Shown: piece after piece, positions 1 to 14,589 of the stretch | Position numbering within the stretch: position 1 is the first letter of the stretch | Layout: every line of letters begins with the position of its first letter | Origin: Talinum fruticosum | Lineage: Eukaryota; Streptophyta; Magnoliopsida; Caryophyllales; Talinaceae | DNA length: 64,000 nucleotides | Assembly: GCA_021018815.1 (NCBI GenBank) | Contig: JAITYX010000124.1 | Coordinates: 620,001-684,000, forward strand | Direction: 5' to 3' | Notes under the pieces: generated by a model | What the model was told of the DNA's origin: nothing | The model's database searches: none | The model's input: the letters and a program-made list of their open reading frames with translations, nothing else | Translations under genes and position numbers: made by a program

Positions 1-3213
<3,213 letters not shown>

Positions 3214-3518
3214 AGAGGTGCTTGCCCATAAGGTCTTAGCGGTAGGGTTTTGTTGTGAATTCCCTAATTGAAACCAGTTTTTAAAACACGTACTCATAAC
3301 TCGAGGGAGGGTATTGCTCCTATTACCTTGAATTAACGAAGACCTTGCAGCAAGGCAGTAAATCGGCATCTTTTCGAGGATTGAGAAACACACCCTTTTA
3401 TCTGTTGATAAATTCTTTTGAGGGTTTTCAAGTGTATGAGAAGACCTGAAGTATATTGCTTTTAGGGATGGTTCTGTGGCAAGCCTCCTCGAAGTCCTCC
3501 TAATCTCAATAGATTCAA

Positions 3519-3524
3519 AATAAA
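3519..3524 (+). promoter_or_regulatory. Likely polyadenylation signal of the partial IDH gene
   Basis: An AATAAA lies about 306 bases after the stop codon. The surrounding 3' UTR (about 3460-3540) can be aligned with the 3' UTR of the second copy, which has AATAAA at the equivalent place (31613-31618). Conservation between the duplicates supports it, but no transcript data are available. Confidence 0.5.
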
Positions 3525-3878
3525 CAGCATATGATTTTTCCCGGTTGAATGTTATTTTCTTCTCCTGTGTCAATAATTATTTTGTGGGAAAAAAGTTTCC
3601 ACATACTGCACCTGATATTATTGTACTTCCGTGATTTTCTGGCTTCAGTTTTGAATTATTAAAGTTTTGATGCAACAAGAGAGCATTGTTTAATGATTGA
3701 TGTGTTGTGAGAGTGTCTCCTCCCTCTCCCCACCCCCAGCCCAAAAGTCTCTCTTTTCCTATGACAAATCTGCTTCCAACTGTTCCCAGTTTGATTATGC
3801 ATTTTTAATCATTTTTCGTCGCTGGCAGAGCCTAAGCTTTGAAAGCGGGGCTTGCAGTCTTTCGTCTTTGTTCTCTTT

Positions 3879-4909
3879 TGCTTTCTTTGGTATTTGGATT
3901 TTTCTTCTTTTTTGGGCCCCGGGGAGAATCGGACCGGCCGGTTCAACCGGGAATCGGACAGATCCGGTCCGAATTTGCCTATTAACCCGTTTCACAAATG
4001 AACCACAACGATTCAACCGGAAGGTTTCCGCAATTGTACCGGCGGTTCAACCGTGCAGCTCCAAAAATTAAAAAAAAAGAAGAGAAAACCCTAATTTTGA
4101 TGCAAGCTTCTTGGATCCAGCAGCCGCTGTTGGTGCTACTGGTAGACGGACTTTGACTGGTTGCTTACTTCAATTCTTTGCCCGACAACCCCTCAAAGTC
4201 GCTCATAGCTGCTTCTTGGTGTTGGTAGGCCGACGATTGCAGCCTTTGATTCCTTGCCACCGCCTCCTCTATCTCCCTCTGTCTCGTCTCCCTCTATTCC
4301 GTGGAATTGAAAGGTTGTCTGTTAACTTTGCGCTCTCTCTTTCCCTCTCTGGCCCCTAGTAATCCCTCTCTGGCCCCTAGTAATGAAATTTAAAGCAAGT
4401 TGAAATAAGGCACAAGTTTTGGAGAAACTTTTACAGCTTTTTGGTCTCTTTCTCTCTCCTCCTTTGTCATATGCTTATTCAATATTTTAATATTCTAATT
4501 TCCTTTCCTTGTTTTTACAAGGTCTTGGTTATTCTTATGTTTTTGATATTTTAATTTTCTTTCTTTATTTTTACAAGACTAAAGTCCAAGGTCCAACGGA
4601 ATCACTTATTGTTGGTTTAATTTTTAGTTTGTTATAACTAAATGGGCCTTGCACATATATTTTTGGAGGTCTAAGTTCTTTATAAGATATTGAGATACAT
4701 TTAATCTCAAACGGGTCTAGCGGGTCCAATCCGGTTTAACCAATGAACAGGTCAACCTGGTTTAATCCGATCTAAACGGTTGAACTGGTCGAACTATTGA
4801 CCCACTTCCCGACCGGGTCGATCACCTGTTAAGTTCTCTTGACATAGGGGGTTCGGTTTAGAGACGAATGAACTGTTTACGCCTATGCTATCTTTGGTGT
4901 TTGGATTTT
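3879..4909. mobile_element. About 1 kb insertion flanked by a 24-bp imperfect direct repeat, with GGTTCAACCGG motifs at both ends
   Basis: The 24 bases at 3879-3902 recur at 4886-4909 with 22 of 24 matching, which looks like a long target-site duplication around a 983-bp insert. The left end is pyrimidine-rich and then carries GGCCGGTTCAACCGG; the right end (about 4700-4860) is rich in related CGGTTTAACC and CGGTTGAACTGG motifs. The T-rich left junction could be a reversed poly-A tail, suggesting a minus-strand retro-insertion. The CCGGTTCAACCGG-type motifs are more typical of DNA-transposon subterminal repeats. No coding potential is convincing; short frames at 3697-4359 are not coding. Confidence 0.5.
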
Positions 4910-5125
4910 GGATGCGCAATCTTAGCATTACTCTTTACTATGCCACATACACATGTAAGGGTATATTCGAAAGAGTGTTTATAACTAATAACAACTCATA
5001 ATAGCTAATTGGTAACTTTAGCAACTTATAACGACTTTCAACCGTTATAACATTTAACGAGTTATAATAGTTATAACCGTTAGTTACAATCTCACACATT
5101 ATTATCATTATTTTGATGAAGCACA

Positions 5126-5176
<51 letters not shown>
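5126..5176. repeat. (TTA)n microsatellite
   Basis: About 50 bases of uninterrupted TTA repeat. It abuts the left end of the inverted-repeat element that starts near 5181, and a shorter TTA run resumes just after that element's right end (5602-5616), so the element probably inserted into the microsatellite. Confidence 0.9.
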
Positions 5177-5178
<2 letters not shown>

Positions 5179-5180
5179 TT

Positions 5181-5600
5181 TTACATTTACCTCCCTCGAG
5201 ATATTTGGAAATAATTTATAAACCCTCCAAATATTGGTATTTATTTTTACCTACCCCGATCGGAGCAATTAATATTTGAGTGATGTATTTACCTTTGTTG
5301 TTAATAATAAACAACATCCAAATACGATATGTGTACTTGACATAGCATAAAAAAATATTTACAATGCCACAATTGCCCTTTTACGATATGTGTGCTCTTT
5401 CTAGGCGTGGGGGTAAAAAAGTCTTTCTATTTTAAAAATCGGGGACAAACTTGTCCTTTTACGATTCCGATTAGCCCTTCGCCCTTTTTTTATGTTAAAT
5501 ATTTTTATCTCTAAATCCACGGTGAGTAAAAATAAATACCAAGACCTGCAAGGTTTATAAATGATTTCCAAAAACCTCGAGGGAGGTAAATGTTAATATC
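5181..5600. mobile_element. MITE with ~80-bp terminal inverted repeats
   Basis: The left end (ACATTTACCTCCCTCGAG, 5183-5200) reappears inverted at the right end (CTCGAGGGAGGTAAATGT, 5576-5593). The similarity continues inward for about 80 bases on each side (TTTATAAACC, then TTGGTATTTATTTTTAC). The 411-bp body has no coding capacity, which fits a non-autonomous DNA transposon. Both sides are TTA microsatellite, so the target duplication cannot be defined and the superfamily is open; a Mutator-type element is one possibility. Confidence 0.75.
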
Positions 5601-6239
5601 TCTTATTATTATTATTAACCATCTTCTTATCTTTCTATCCCATTTTTTGTTTAATTTTTGTAGTGTGATTCAAGATTGAAATTTTTTCTTATTAAGTTTT
5701 TAAGTTGTCCCACTAGATCTTAAGATTGTCATGTAAAACCTAGAGCAAGTGCTTGAATCAACATCTTTAGCGATGTATCTATTTGCTTCGTAGGCAATCT
5801 GCTCCCACACCTATTTCTTGTAATGTGAATAGAATTTCATGTTCAGATTTTCCATATATGACACAAAGATACTTTTTCGAAAAACTATGACATAAAGAAG
5901 AAATAAGAACTGTGCACTTCGAAGTTCGACATAAAGATACTTTTTCGAAGTTATGACAAAAGAAGAAAGAAGAACATGCTATGAAGGGTAGAAGACAATT
6001 TGTCTTTCAAGAAGAGATGTCCTTTTTATCAAAAGATGTCTTACATTTGTTATATAAGGATGTATTTTATTGGGATGAGTCATCAGTTTTTGCATCTTTT
6101 GTATTTTGATGATCAGATTCGAATTTTATTTAATTAAGTTTTCTTATTTCGTGATAAATATTGTAAGTATTCTGTTTATAATTTTGTGTTATATTTTATA
6201 AAATTTGAAGTTTATTTATTAGAGTATCAAAGGGGATAC

Positions 6240-6812
6240 TACTACTACTACTAGTATTATTATTATTATTATTATTATTGTTGTTGTTATTATTATTATT
6301 GATACTATCACTATTATAATAATAATATTATTATTATTATTATTGATACTATCATTATTATTAACATTGAATGGTATGAAAAAATTCATGTACATTGTAA
6401 TTTTATTTTTTAATTTCTTGAGATAAGTATTAACGAGACCTATTTTTCCCTCAAAATATTTATATAAAAAATACAATGATTAAAATTTGTAACCGAATAA
6501 AAATTAACTGATTAGTGAAAAAACTGTTTCAAAAATTATTGACCAATATATGCTTGTGAAATATACAAAAATAATATCAATAACGGTATCTTCAAAATTT
6601 TATAACAACCGATAATAGCTCATAACCATTATAACAACTTATAAAAACTATACAATTATATGACAACTAATCGTAGCAGCTCATAAAAGCTCGGAACAAC
6701 TTATAATAGTTAATTGTTAGCAGCTCATAATGGTTATATTAACTCGTTCCAACAGTTGAAACGAACAAGTACTTAGAGGTTAAAATTAACGATTAGTGGC
6801 TATGAGTATGGT
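6240..6812. repeat. Direct repeat copy A: TTA/ACT microsatellite followed by an AT-rich unit
   Basis: A mixed ACT/ATT/TTG microsatellite (6240-6362) is followed by an AT-rich unit of about 430 bases rich in TAACAACTCATAA-type steps. The unit recurs in the same orientation at about 7620-8130. Shared landmarks include ACATTGTAATT, GATAAGTATTAAC, CCTATTTTTC and TTAGAGGTTA. The minus-strand reading frame at 6219-6476 is only microsatellite and is not a gene. Confidence 0.6.
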
Positions 6813-6814
6813 GT

Positions 6815-7622
6815 TCAAGTTCTGTTTAAGCTGCACGAGGAAAACAAATTTTGGCATATTGTGGAGGAAGATGTTTTCTCTTCTATTTGGGAAGGGTTCT
6901 TATATGCTAAATTTGAGTTATGTATGGATGAGTGAGAGGAGTTTATAGTTGTTGGAAAATTTGGAATGTTAGGAATATACTTATCTACGGCACGAGGGAT
7001 AGGGATGTTCTGGGTTTGAGCAAGAAGGCTATTAAGTTGGTGGATGAGTACAAAGACTCTCAAACGGCATTAGCAGCAGGTCAGCAATGCATGCAAGCGG
7101 GTGAACTCTTCCTGGCAACGACATGGAGAAATTCAACTTTGATGCAACCTGTGTGATGGACGAATTTCATGGTTGGGGAATGGTGTGCAGGGACGCGGCT
7201 GGTGATATTTTTGGTGTGGGGTGGCACAAGGGGAGGGATGTTTAGGATCTGAGATGGAGGAGGCAGGGGCTTATCATTTTGCACTTTTAACAGGCTAAGG
7301 ACCGGGGGCGAGCAACATTATTGTGGAAGGGCACACTTTGGCCTTAATATCCAAGGTCAATAAGAGAACGAGTCTTCATTCGGATATTGGTGTGCTAGTC
7401 GATGACATTTTATCGCTTTCTAATTCTTTCAATTTATGTGGGTTTTCCTTTGTGTAAAAGGAGATGGAATAGTGTCGTTGATTATTTAGCTCATCTCCTA
7501 CTTTATGATTTGAATATTCGGATTTGGTATTTTATTTTTGATCGGGCTTTGAATGGCTTTTGCATGACTATAAATTACGATTAATGAATTCCCGTATTTT
7601 CATAAAAATAAAAATAAATAAA
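6815..7622 (+). mobile_element. 5'-truncated LINE fragment, RNase H-like C-terminal region (broken)
   Basis: The plus strand shows a decayed version of the RNase H region typical of plant L1-like LINEs. It includes a WKIWNVRN segment near 6955, KFNFDATCVMDEFHGWGMVCRDAAGDI in the +1-shifted frame near 7130-7210 (the first RNase H strand with its catalytic Asp), an IIVEGHTLALISKVN segment near 7315, and a DYLAHLLL segment near 7480. Frameshifts and stops break it, so no protein can be made. An A-rich tail (about 7600-7620) runs straight into a TTA microsatellite, as expected for a LINE 3' end that seeded a microsatellite. It lies between the two direct repeat copies. Confidence 0.65.
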
Positions 7623-7636
7623 AATTATTATTATTA

Positions 7637-7709
<73 letters not shown>

Positions 7710-8130
7710 CATCATCATCATTGTAACCGTACACAAAAACATTCATATACATTGTAATTGTACTTTTTAAATTTCTAGAGATAAGTATTAACTGGACCTA
7801 TTTTTCTCTCAAAAAATATTTATGTAAAAATACGATGACCAAAATTTGTAACTGAATAAAAATTAATCGATTAGCAAAAATATATTGTTAGGAAAATTCA
7901 TTGTTAATCAATGTATATTTTTTGTTAAATATACAAAAGATAATATCACTAACTTTATCTTCAAAATTTCATAACAACTCATAACAGACTCATAAACGTT
8001 ATAATAACTAATAACATCTATAACGAGTTAATCATAACAAGCACGTAACAGCTACAACAACTTGTTTTAATATCTAAAACGAATAAACTCTTAGAGGTTA
8101 GAATTAACAATTAGCGGTTATGAGTGTCTA
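7620..8130. repeat. Direct repeat copy B: (TTA)n microsatellite followed by the AT-rich unit
   Basis: A (TTA)n run of about 90 bases (7622-7710) and CAT repeats are followed by the same AT-rich unit as at 6240-6812. The pair differs by many substitutions and small indels, so the duplication is not recent. The tyrosine-run frame 7560-7757 is the microsatellite read through, not a gene. Confidence 0.6.
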
Positions 8131-8739
8131 CGAGATGTTAGCATAGTAGATAGTAGCAGTATGAAGCAACTTGACCCTATAAAAGTAGTGTACTAGTGTT
8201 TATGAGCATTTAGCAACGCAGTTAGGATTATTTAAGACCATCGAGATATAGCGTCTAGGCGTCCAAAGAAGGAAAGACGACCCTGGTTGGCCATGAATCT
8301 ACATTAAATGTTTCATTGGCAACAGTCCTACATATGATGGACTTGGACCATTTAAATTTTAAGCTGCATTAATGCGATTAGCACTAATTAATGGGAAGAT
8401 TTTTGACATTGGCAAAAGTGTCTTTTATAACTTTAATTTCATGTGTTGATTACAAGTTAAAATGAAGTATTGCTTTGACATACTTGATAGGTTAGATTGT
8501 CTTTATATCAACTCTCTTTTAAACTTGCTTTATATATATCATCAACTCATCATTAATCATTAACTTATCATATGAATAAAACGATAGGGCGAAAAAACAT
8601 TATTGATTCTAAAATTAAAGTTTCAGATTATCAATTGTTAAAAAACCCATAAAAATAGAGGATAATCATATGCTATATTTCCAATTAATATACAGTATTT
8701 TACTACATTGAAAGAATTGGTTGAAATGGATTTGAGACT
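8131..8739. other. AT-rich intergenic DNA, nothing recognised
   Basis: No open frame, terminal repeat or RNA gene is recognised in this stretch. Confidence 0.4.
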
Positions 8740-8814
8740 GGGATGAATGAGTGGGTATTTATATGGTGATTATGATAAATAGTCCAATGGCAAGGGCAAA
8801 GAACACGAGCAGAA

Positions 8815-9165
8815 ATATCATAATTTGCAAACCAAGATAATGAACCTAATAAACACCATTGCAGTGACCAAGCTATCGGATCCGGCTTGGTGTGCTTTTC
8901 CTACACGCTTAACCACAAGCATAGAAGCCAACTTCTAAAGCCCATTCACAAACATGTATGCACAGAACACGGTCATGGCCTTGATATCATAAACCCTACC
9001 GAACCAGCTCTCCAAAAGCACACCAATTCAAACAATGAATCGGGTAGAGGTCGGCTAGTCGGGAGGGGAACCAAGTGAGCCAAGTCATATAGACCATGAA
9101 ATGTGACCCATTTGGCCTCCCCGTGGAACTCTTGCACCACCACTCTCATCTTATCAGCGAAAATT
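8815..9165 (-). pseudogene. CAF1-like (CCR4-associated factor 1) deadenylase C-terminal fragment, broken
   Basis: Read on the minus strand, this is the C-terminal part of a plant CAF1-type RNase D-fold deadenylase, the catalytic subunit of CCR4-NOT that shortens mRNA poly(A) tails. Frame one gives WVTFHGLYDLAHLV and the following leucine/proline-rich loop. A frameshift near 9000 moves to FGRVYDIKAMT, then an in-frame TAG, then LASMLVVKRVGKAHQAGSD and SLVTAMVF. The family's conserved VYD, the AHQAGSD block with its catalytic Asp, and their spacing are all visible. The upstream half of the domain is missing, and similarity stops close to 9180, where an LTR-like sequence begins. It is a pseudogene fragment. 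Confidence 0.75.
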
Positions 9166-9181
9166 GCATAAAGATGCGTTG

Positions 9182-9864
9182 TGTAAATACAAATTTCGAA
9201 TCTAAAATAAGTAAAGACAAGTAAATTGAGAAACAACTATAATTTGTATTGGTTTTCTTTAATTGGTACAATCTTTGTCTTAAATACGGTGATGTAATCT
9301 TCTAATTCAATTTCTTTGTAAATTGAATGATTTAAGGGCTTTGTAACTTGATCTTAAATATTTTGAATGATTTGAAGGCATTGTAACTTGATCTTATATA
9401 TTTTGAATGATTTGAGAGCATTTTAGCTTGATCTTAAATATTAATGTAAGGTGAGATGATAAAGGTTGGAGTGATTCTTGATCAAGAAATGCTGAAAGTC
9501 TTGAATTTGAGTTTGGTAATTGGATATTGTTTCTAGTCTAAGCTTTGATTTTACAAATGTTGAATGAATGAAAAATGAGGGAAGACCCCTATTTATAGCA
9601 TTTTTGGAGATAGGGTTTGAGTTGGATGTTGGGCTTAGACCCATAATTTAGTAATTATTTTTTAAAAGAAATATTTATCATTTATTGCATCATTGATGAC
9701 ATATGGTGACTTCTAATTGGTTAGAATTTAATTTTCTTTTATTTTAAATTTAAAGGTCTACCAAAGCCAATTTTGACAAATGACCATTTTTCATAGGCCG
9801 AATAAAAATAATTTAATTTTTCACGGGCGATATATAGTCGGCTAACGAATTTTTGCCTCCTACA
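9182..9864 (-). mobile_element. LTR-like segment with minus-strand promoter (probable LTR remnant)
   Basis: Read on the minus strand, the segment starts TGTAGGAGGC just after a purine-rich stretch (CGAAGAGGGCATT). It has a TATA box (CTATAAATAGGGG, plus 9588-9600) about 265 bases in, and could end ...GTATTTACA. These are features of an LTR: U3, promoter, R/U5, and a polypurine tract before it. No 5-bp target duplication is found and no second LTR or gag/pol is seen, so the boundaries are tentative. The short minus-strand frame at 9441-9644 lies inside it and is not supported as a gene. Confidence 0.4.
9323..9442. repeat. Three 40-bp tandem repeats
   Basis: TTGAATGATTT starts at 9323, 9363 and 9403, each copy followed by GCTTTGTAACTTGATCTTA-like sequence. 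The period is exactly 40 bases. The repeat lies in what would be the R/U5 part of the LTR-like segment. Confidence 0.85.
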
Positions 9865-11337
9865 AATGCCCTCTTCGAGAGTCGGCTATATACACGAATT
9901 TTTGAGTGTTTGGGGCGATTGGATCTCGAATACTTGGAAGATGATTGACATGTGTCAGCCATAATGGTCATCTTGATTTGGAACTTTTACCTTAATACGG
10001 AACAATACCGAAAATTACTCAGGTCACATATTTGGACTTATTTGGATATAATTCTCAAAATCCTCTTTTTTTGGGCCAATAGATGAGTCATTGAAATTTT
10101 TCTTAGATTAATAAACATCAATATAGAGACTAACCATGGTTACATAGAGAAATTGTTCGGTTACCGTAAAATTTTGTAGCAGCTCTTTAGGAGAGAGAGA
10201 TGCATGGGGTTTCAAATTGGTTGCTTAAAGTAGCACATTTGATTAGCGATTTACTTATTTTTAACCCAAAAAAGGTTTCTGCCTTTTTGCTTGGCGAGTG
10301 GCTGACTCGGAGCGGGTACTGCACTGGTTGCTATGCGATGGGCTGGACCTTTTTTTGGTCAAAGCTTAAAGCAGCTAGTAACTCAGTTAAGTGATGCTTG
10401 CTCTGCTCCTCTAAACACTCAAGTCACGAAGACACCTCTTCCTCTCTCTGAGCCTCTCAAATCTCTCTCAGTCTGCCTCTCGCTCACTCAGGTCAGGCAA
10501 CTCTCTCTCTCTCTCTCTCTCATTCTCACTCTCTCAAGCGACTCTCACTCTCTCTATCTCATTCTCGCCTTCAACTCTCTCTCTAAGGCTCTCCAGCAGA
10601 CGACTGTAGCCTCTCACTCACATTCATTGCCTTTTGCTTCACTGGTATGTTTTGTACTTTGTAATTTGCAAGCTAGGAACTTGGAAGTCATTGAATTCAA
10701 AGTGTCTCGTAAACACAGTGTGTGCAACTGTGTAGGGCAGTGGCTGTGCAACTGACCTGTATTTAGTATTTACTGTTAAACTTTTTCTTGTCCGTTCTAG
10801 TGAAGCGATGAAACGAATCGAAAAATCCGGTTAATCAATGACCGATTAACCAATTTATCCGATTATAGTTTCGAATTATATTTTCACGAACCGTTAAATC
10901 TAGTTAACTTATTAAACAAAATTAATCTGATCCAAACTGAACTTAAGCTTGAACACCTCAGAAAACATATTACAAATGTTTAAAATAAAATCCTTACTAA
11001 TAAATACACTTCCAAGAGTTCCAACTTTCCTCAAAAAATATATCCGCCCACACAAATGGCAACCACCTGAGCTCTATGGATCTACAAGCAATAGTTCCTC
11101 AGTAACTCCACATAGGGACTAGTGGCTAACCTATGAATATTAGACTAGTAACCCATAAATATTAGACTATTATGTAAACTTTCAAATATTTGTAACTTTA
11201 ATTAACGTAAAATGTCGAGTTTTAAACGTTTTAATTTTTATTAGTGCCGGTTTTGTGGTCAGTTAAAAACCTTAAGAATTATTAAGTATATAATAAAAAA
11301 TGTATATTAAAAGTGACGATTGCCATATAAACTTTTT
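9865..11337. other. Intergenic DNA with a short CT-rich tract
   Basis: A pyrimidine-rich stretch with (CT)n at 10498-10520 lies between about 10430 and 10640. It gives an open frame at 10333-10755 whose protein is a low-complexity Leu/Ser run, which I do not accept as a gene. A 5' untranslated leader of a lost gene is possible. The rest is AT-rich with no recognised feature. Confidence 0.4.
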
Positions 11338-12041
11338 ATTTACATTTATCGTCCTCTAATTTTTTGGCTTAAAATTTTTAAACTCTCATCTTTTTTATTA
11401 ATTTTTACTTTGGTTTACTTTCGCATAAAATGATCTTTAACCTTTAAATTTATGAAAATGTCCGTATCTTTAGAAGTTATAATTGTAAGATGAATTCTTT
11501 TTATGTTCTTATTTATTGTATTATGTCTTTATTAATTTTACTAAAAATTTTAAGATTTCGTCTTTACTTATTTTTATTATTTAATAATTGTTTAAAAAAA
11601 TTGTCTGTGCCTACTTTGATTGTTTTTTTCTTTTCTTAACATCAAAATTCATCTTTAATTTGTATTATTTTATATCATTGTCAATTAGAAATATTTTACT
11701 AAAAATAATATTAATAATAATACAAATTTAAAGTGACTTTTGATATTATATAAAAAAAATAATCTAAATTTTATAAATATAAGTTTTTTAAAAATATTAT
11801 CAAATAATAAGAAATAAATAAGTATGAAATCTTAAATTTATTGGTTGACATTACTAAGGAAATGAAACAATAAATAAGACCATAAAAAATTATCCTACAA
11901 TTTTAATTCCAAAGGGAAGGACATTTTCAGTAAATTGGAGGATTAAATTAATTTTATATAAAGATGAGGGGAGTAAAAATTAATATAAAAAGTGAGAGTT
12001 TAAAATTTCTAGCTGAAATGGTGGAGGGAGACATATGTAAA
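11338..12041. mobile_element. Foldback MITE: ~700 bp long inverted repeat
   Basis: The left arm (from about 11338) and the right arm (ending about 12041) are imperfect reverse complements along almost their whole length. Matches can be followed from the ends (TTTACATTTATCGTCCTC against TTTACATATGTCTCCCTC), through TTAAACTCTCA, TTATTAATTTTTACT and TTCTTATTTATTGTATTA, to inner blocks ATCTTTAATTTGTATTATT near 11650 and its inverted partner near 11720. The loop is only a few tens of bases around 11695. Such an element is non-autonomous, and a transcript crossing it would fold into a long hairpin. Confidence 0.8.
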
Positions 12042-12049
12042 CATCTTAG

Positions 12050-12053
<4 letters not shown>

Positions 12054-12099
<46 letters not shown>
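12054..12099. repeat. (AT)n microsatellite
   Basis: About 46 bases of AT dinucleotide repeat, 13 bases beyond the right end of the foldback element. The frame at 11964-12275 crosses it and is not a gene. Confidence 0.9.
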
Positions 12100-12101
<2 letters not shown>

Positions 12102-12727
12102 ATTTTCGAAATTTTCACTACATTGTCATTTCCATTTAAGTATAGGTTAGAGGAACATCACTTGGACAAGTGCAGTACTCCTATTTCAATAGAAGAGAGG
12201 GTTTTTTTTGGGGGGGTGGGAAGAGGGTTTTCAAATTTCACCAAATGTAACTTTTGCCCTCCTTTCATATTGTAAGAGTTATTTTGGATCTTCAACCCTA
12301 TGACTTGATTGTTTGAGTTTGACATGAAAACTATCCAGATTTATTTTGGATCTAACAATTAAGGACTAATGTGCTCGTAGTGATTTTGAGTAATATAGTT
12401 ATCCCCCTTATTTGATTAAAAAAAGTTATCTTATCCTTGCTTTAAAAGCGAGTTGGAAAAATCTAAAAAACAAGAGATCACTTAGCCTTGTTTCGAAAAA
12501 TTGGAGGATTTATGGGTGACCTTTTTGAAAAGAAAAAGATTCAAATTTGTTCCATAATCTCAAATCAAAAGCAATAACAGAATAATATTACATATCTATA
12601 TGCACATGATAAAAAAAAAAAAAACCATATCTATATGCACAAAAATAAATGAGAGCTCAATAAGTCAAAACTCATAATAAATAAATATGTAATTACACAT
12701 TATACTGTAATTTAAATAGTCAATTAT
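12100..12727. other. AT-rich intergenic DNA, nothing recognised
   Basis: No gene or element is recognised. The last five bases (ATTAT, 12723-12727) are the left target duplication of the LTR that follows. Confidence 0.4.
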
Positions 12728-13444
12728 TGTAACGCCCCCAATCACCATTACTTAATAATCCCTTAATTAGAGGATATTACGTAAGATCGCAGCGGAAGAT
12801 AACGACCGGAGACGTTACCGCCGTCTTAAAATAGAACAAGGCTAAATAAGTGAAATAAAATAAAATACCATTTGTTCATTCAACTGTTGTATTTTCATTG
12901 GTCCAATTAGGGGTAATTGCTTATTACCCAAGTAGCTAAGTCATCCCAAAATACAAGTGAATTGTTTAGTAACATAATATTCGTACAACCTAGACTTTCG
13001 TCTATTGCACAAGATAATATGCAACGAGTAATAATTCCCAAAGGTCATACCTAAACCACGGTTGAGGTAAAAATCACTCTGTGAGCTTCTAGACCTATCA
13101 CGGATCGGTGATAACGATTTGTCCGAGCAAAGTCTTACTTCCGTCGGACTTCTTAGGCAATGGGCTGTTCACGAGATGTTTCTCCTAAAAACAAAAACAG
13201 TAAAATGTTTCGAAGAATGAGTCGAAACTCGATACGAACATTCGTGCACTTGTAAAAACTATTTTGAAAACATTTTAATTGAGCGCGCGCATGTTAATTC
13301 ATTTTAGAAATCGGGGGAGAGAATATGAGTAAAACTTGCTTGCCGGTTATTATCTCAAAGTGGAACCCTTTGATAATTGATACGATCTTAGTAAGGTGCA
13401 TACCTCCCGGGCCGACCGAGAACCCGAGTTGAAACCGCGCGGGT

Positions 13445-13500
13445 TGGGCATAAGCCACGATAATTGATAAGCGATGGGCATAAGCCACGATAATTGATAA
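13445..13500. repeat. Two tandem copies of a 26-bp motif inside the LTR
   Basis: TGGGCATAAGCCACGATAAT and its following six bases occur at 13445-13470 and again at 13475-13500. The copies lie downstream of the minus-strand TATA box, in the presumed R/U5 region. Confidence 0.85.
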
Positions 13501-13652
13501 TTGGGCGGGGACCACTTGATTAGGTGGCAAAACTTGATTTGCAAATGATTCATTATTAGTTATATATATGAGAAATGTTGAGATTTGATGAAACATGTGA
13601 GTTTTTGAAAGGTACAAGCAATGAACATACCTGAATTGAAGCTTTTGTTTCT

Positions 13653-13664
13653 CCCCTTTTATAG
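13653..13664 (-). promoter_or_regulatory. TATA box of the LTR promoter
   Basis: The minus strand reads CTATAAAAGGGG, a strong plant TATA element. A start of transcription would be expected about 30 bases downstream, near 13625, leaving roughly 900 bases of R/U5 to the LTR end at 12728. Confidence 0.6.
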
Positions 13665-14589
13665 AAATTTGAGTTACCAGCTATTCGGCAACGAAAGTGG
13701 CCTCAATTCTGTTTCAATATACTTATGTTGTTAATAATGTTTCCCATGAGTTTCAATAATTGAATTTGTATAGGCGTTGACGCTTTATTTCATTTTCTAT
13801 ATTTATTACGTAATAAGTTAAATTACGTTTTCTTACATAACTTTACTTGCATTAATTTCATTTCAAACATTGACTACAACGCATATTAGTTAAGTAAGTT
13901 GACTAGGCTAATCGGATAGCCAATGATATCTATGTAATTCAATTCATTAGTTGACTTGGATTGAAAATGGTATGTATATGTATATTAATCAAACACTTAT
14001 TCCTAATTTATTCCTGACTTCTCCCTTCATTGCATTCAAAATCCATAGTTAAATAATTAATTAACCCATCAAATGCCTTTCCCTAGGAAGGTTCCATAAT
14101 CCACCGAATTGCTCAAAATTCGTACATACACCCTTTTAAGGTTATAAGCATTATTCTCTCAACAAATTTCACATTCACAACCACAATTAGGTATGCTTAA
14201 TGCTCAATTATTTTCCATGCCTCTACACATTACTCGATACCTAATTTCAATTTCCACATATCCTCTTTCATTTACTCAATACAACCATTTCCAAAATATA
14301 ACAAATCCATCAATTTACTCAATTCTATAATAGGCTATCCCCAATCTCATTCACTAATTCATAATTTCCCCAAAAGAAATCTCATTCATTTACATTCATA
14401 CACAATCAATCCGCCAACATATCAAATCTCAACCATTCACACCAATTTAAAATTCTCCCAATTCAATCTTTAAATTCACATCTTAAACATTTTCTAAATC
14501 ATATAATTCAATTTACAACTACAATCAATAGATAGATAATTAAGGGAGATGAATTAGGGTTTAAGGTTTTACCTTCAAATTCGGAGAGG

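Noticed and set aside
10333..10755. 140-codon plus-strand frame
   Set aside because: Leu/Ser repeats from a CT-rich stretch; no domain and no convincing splice context.
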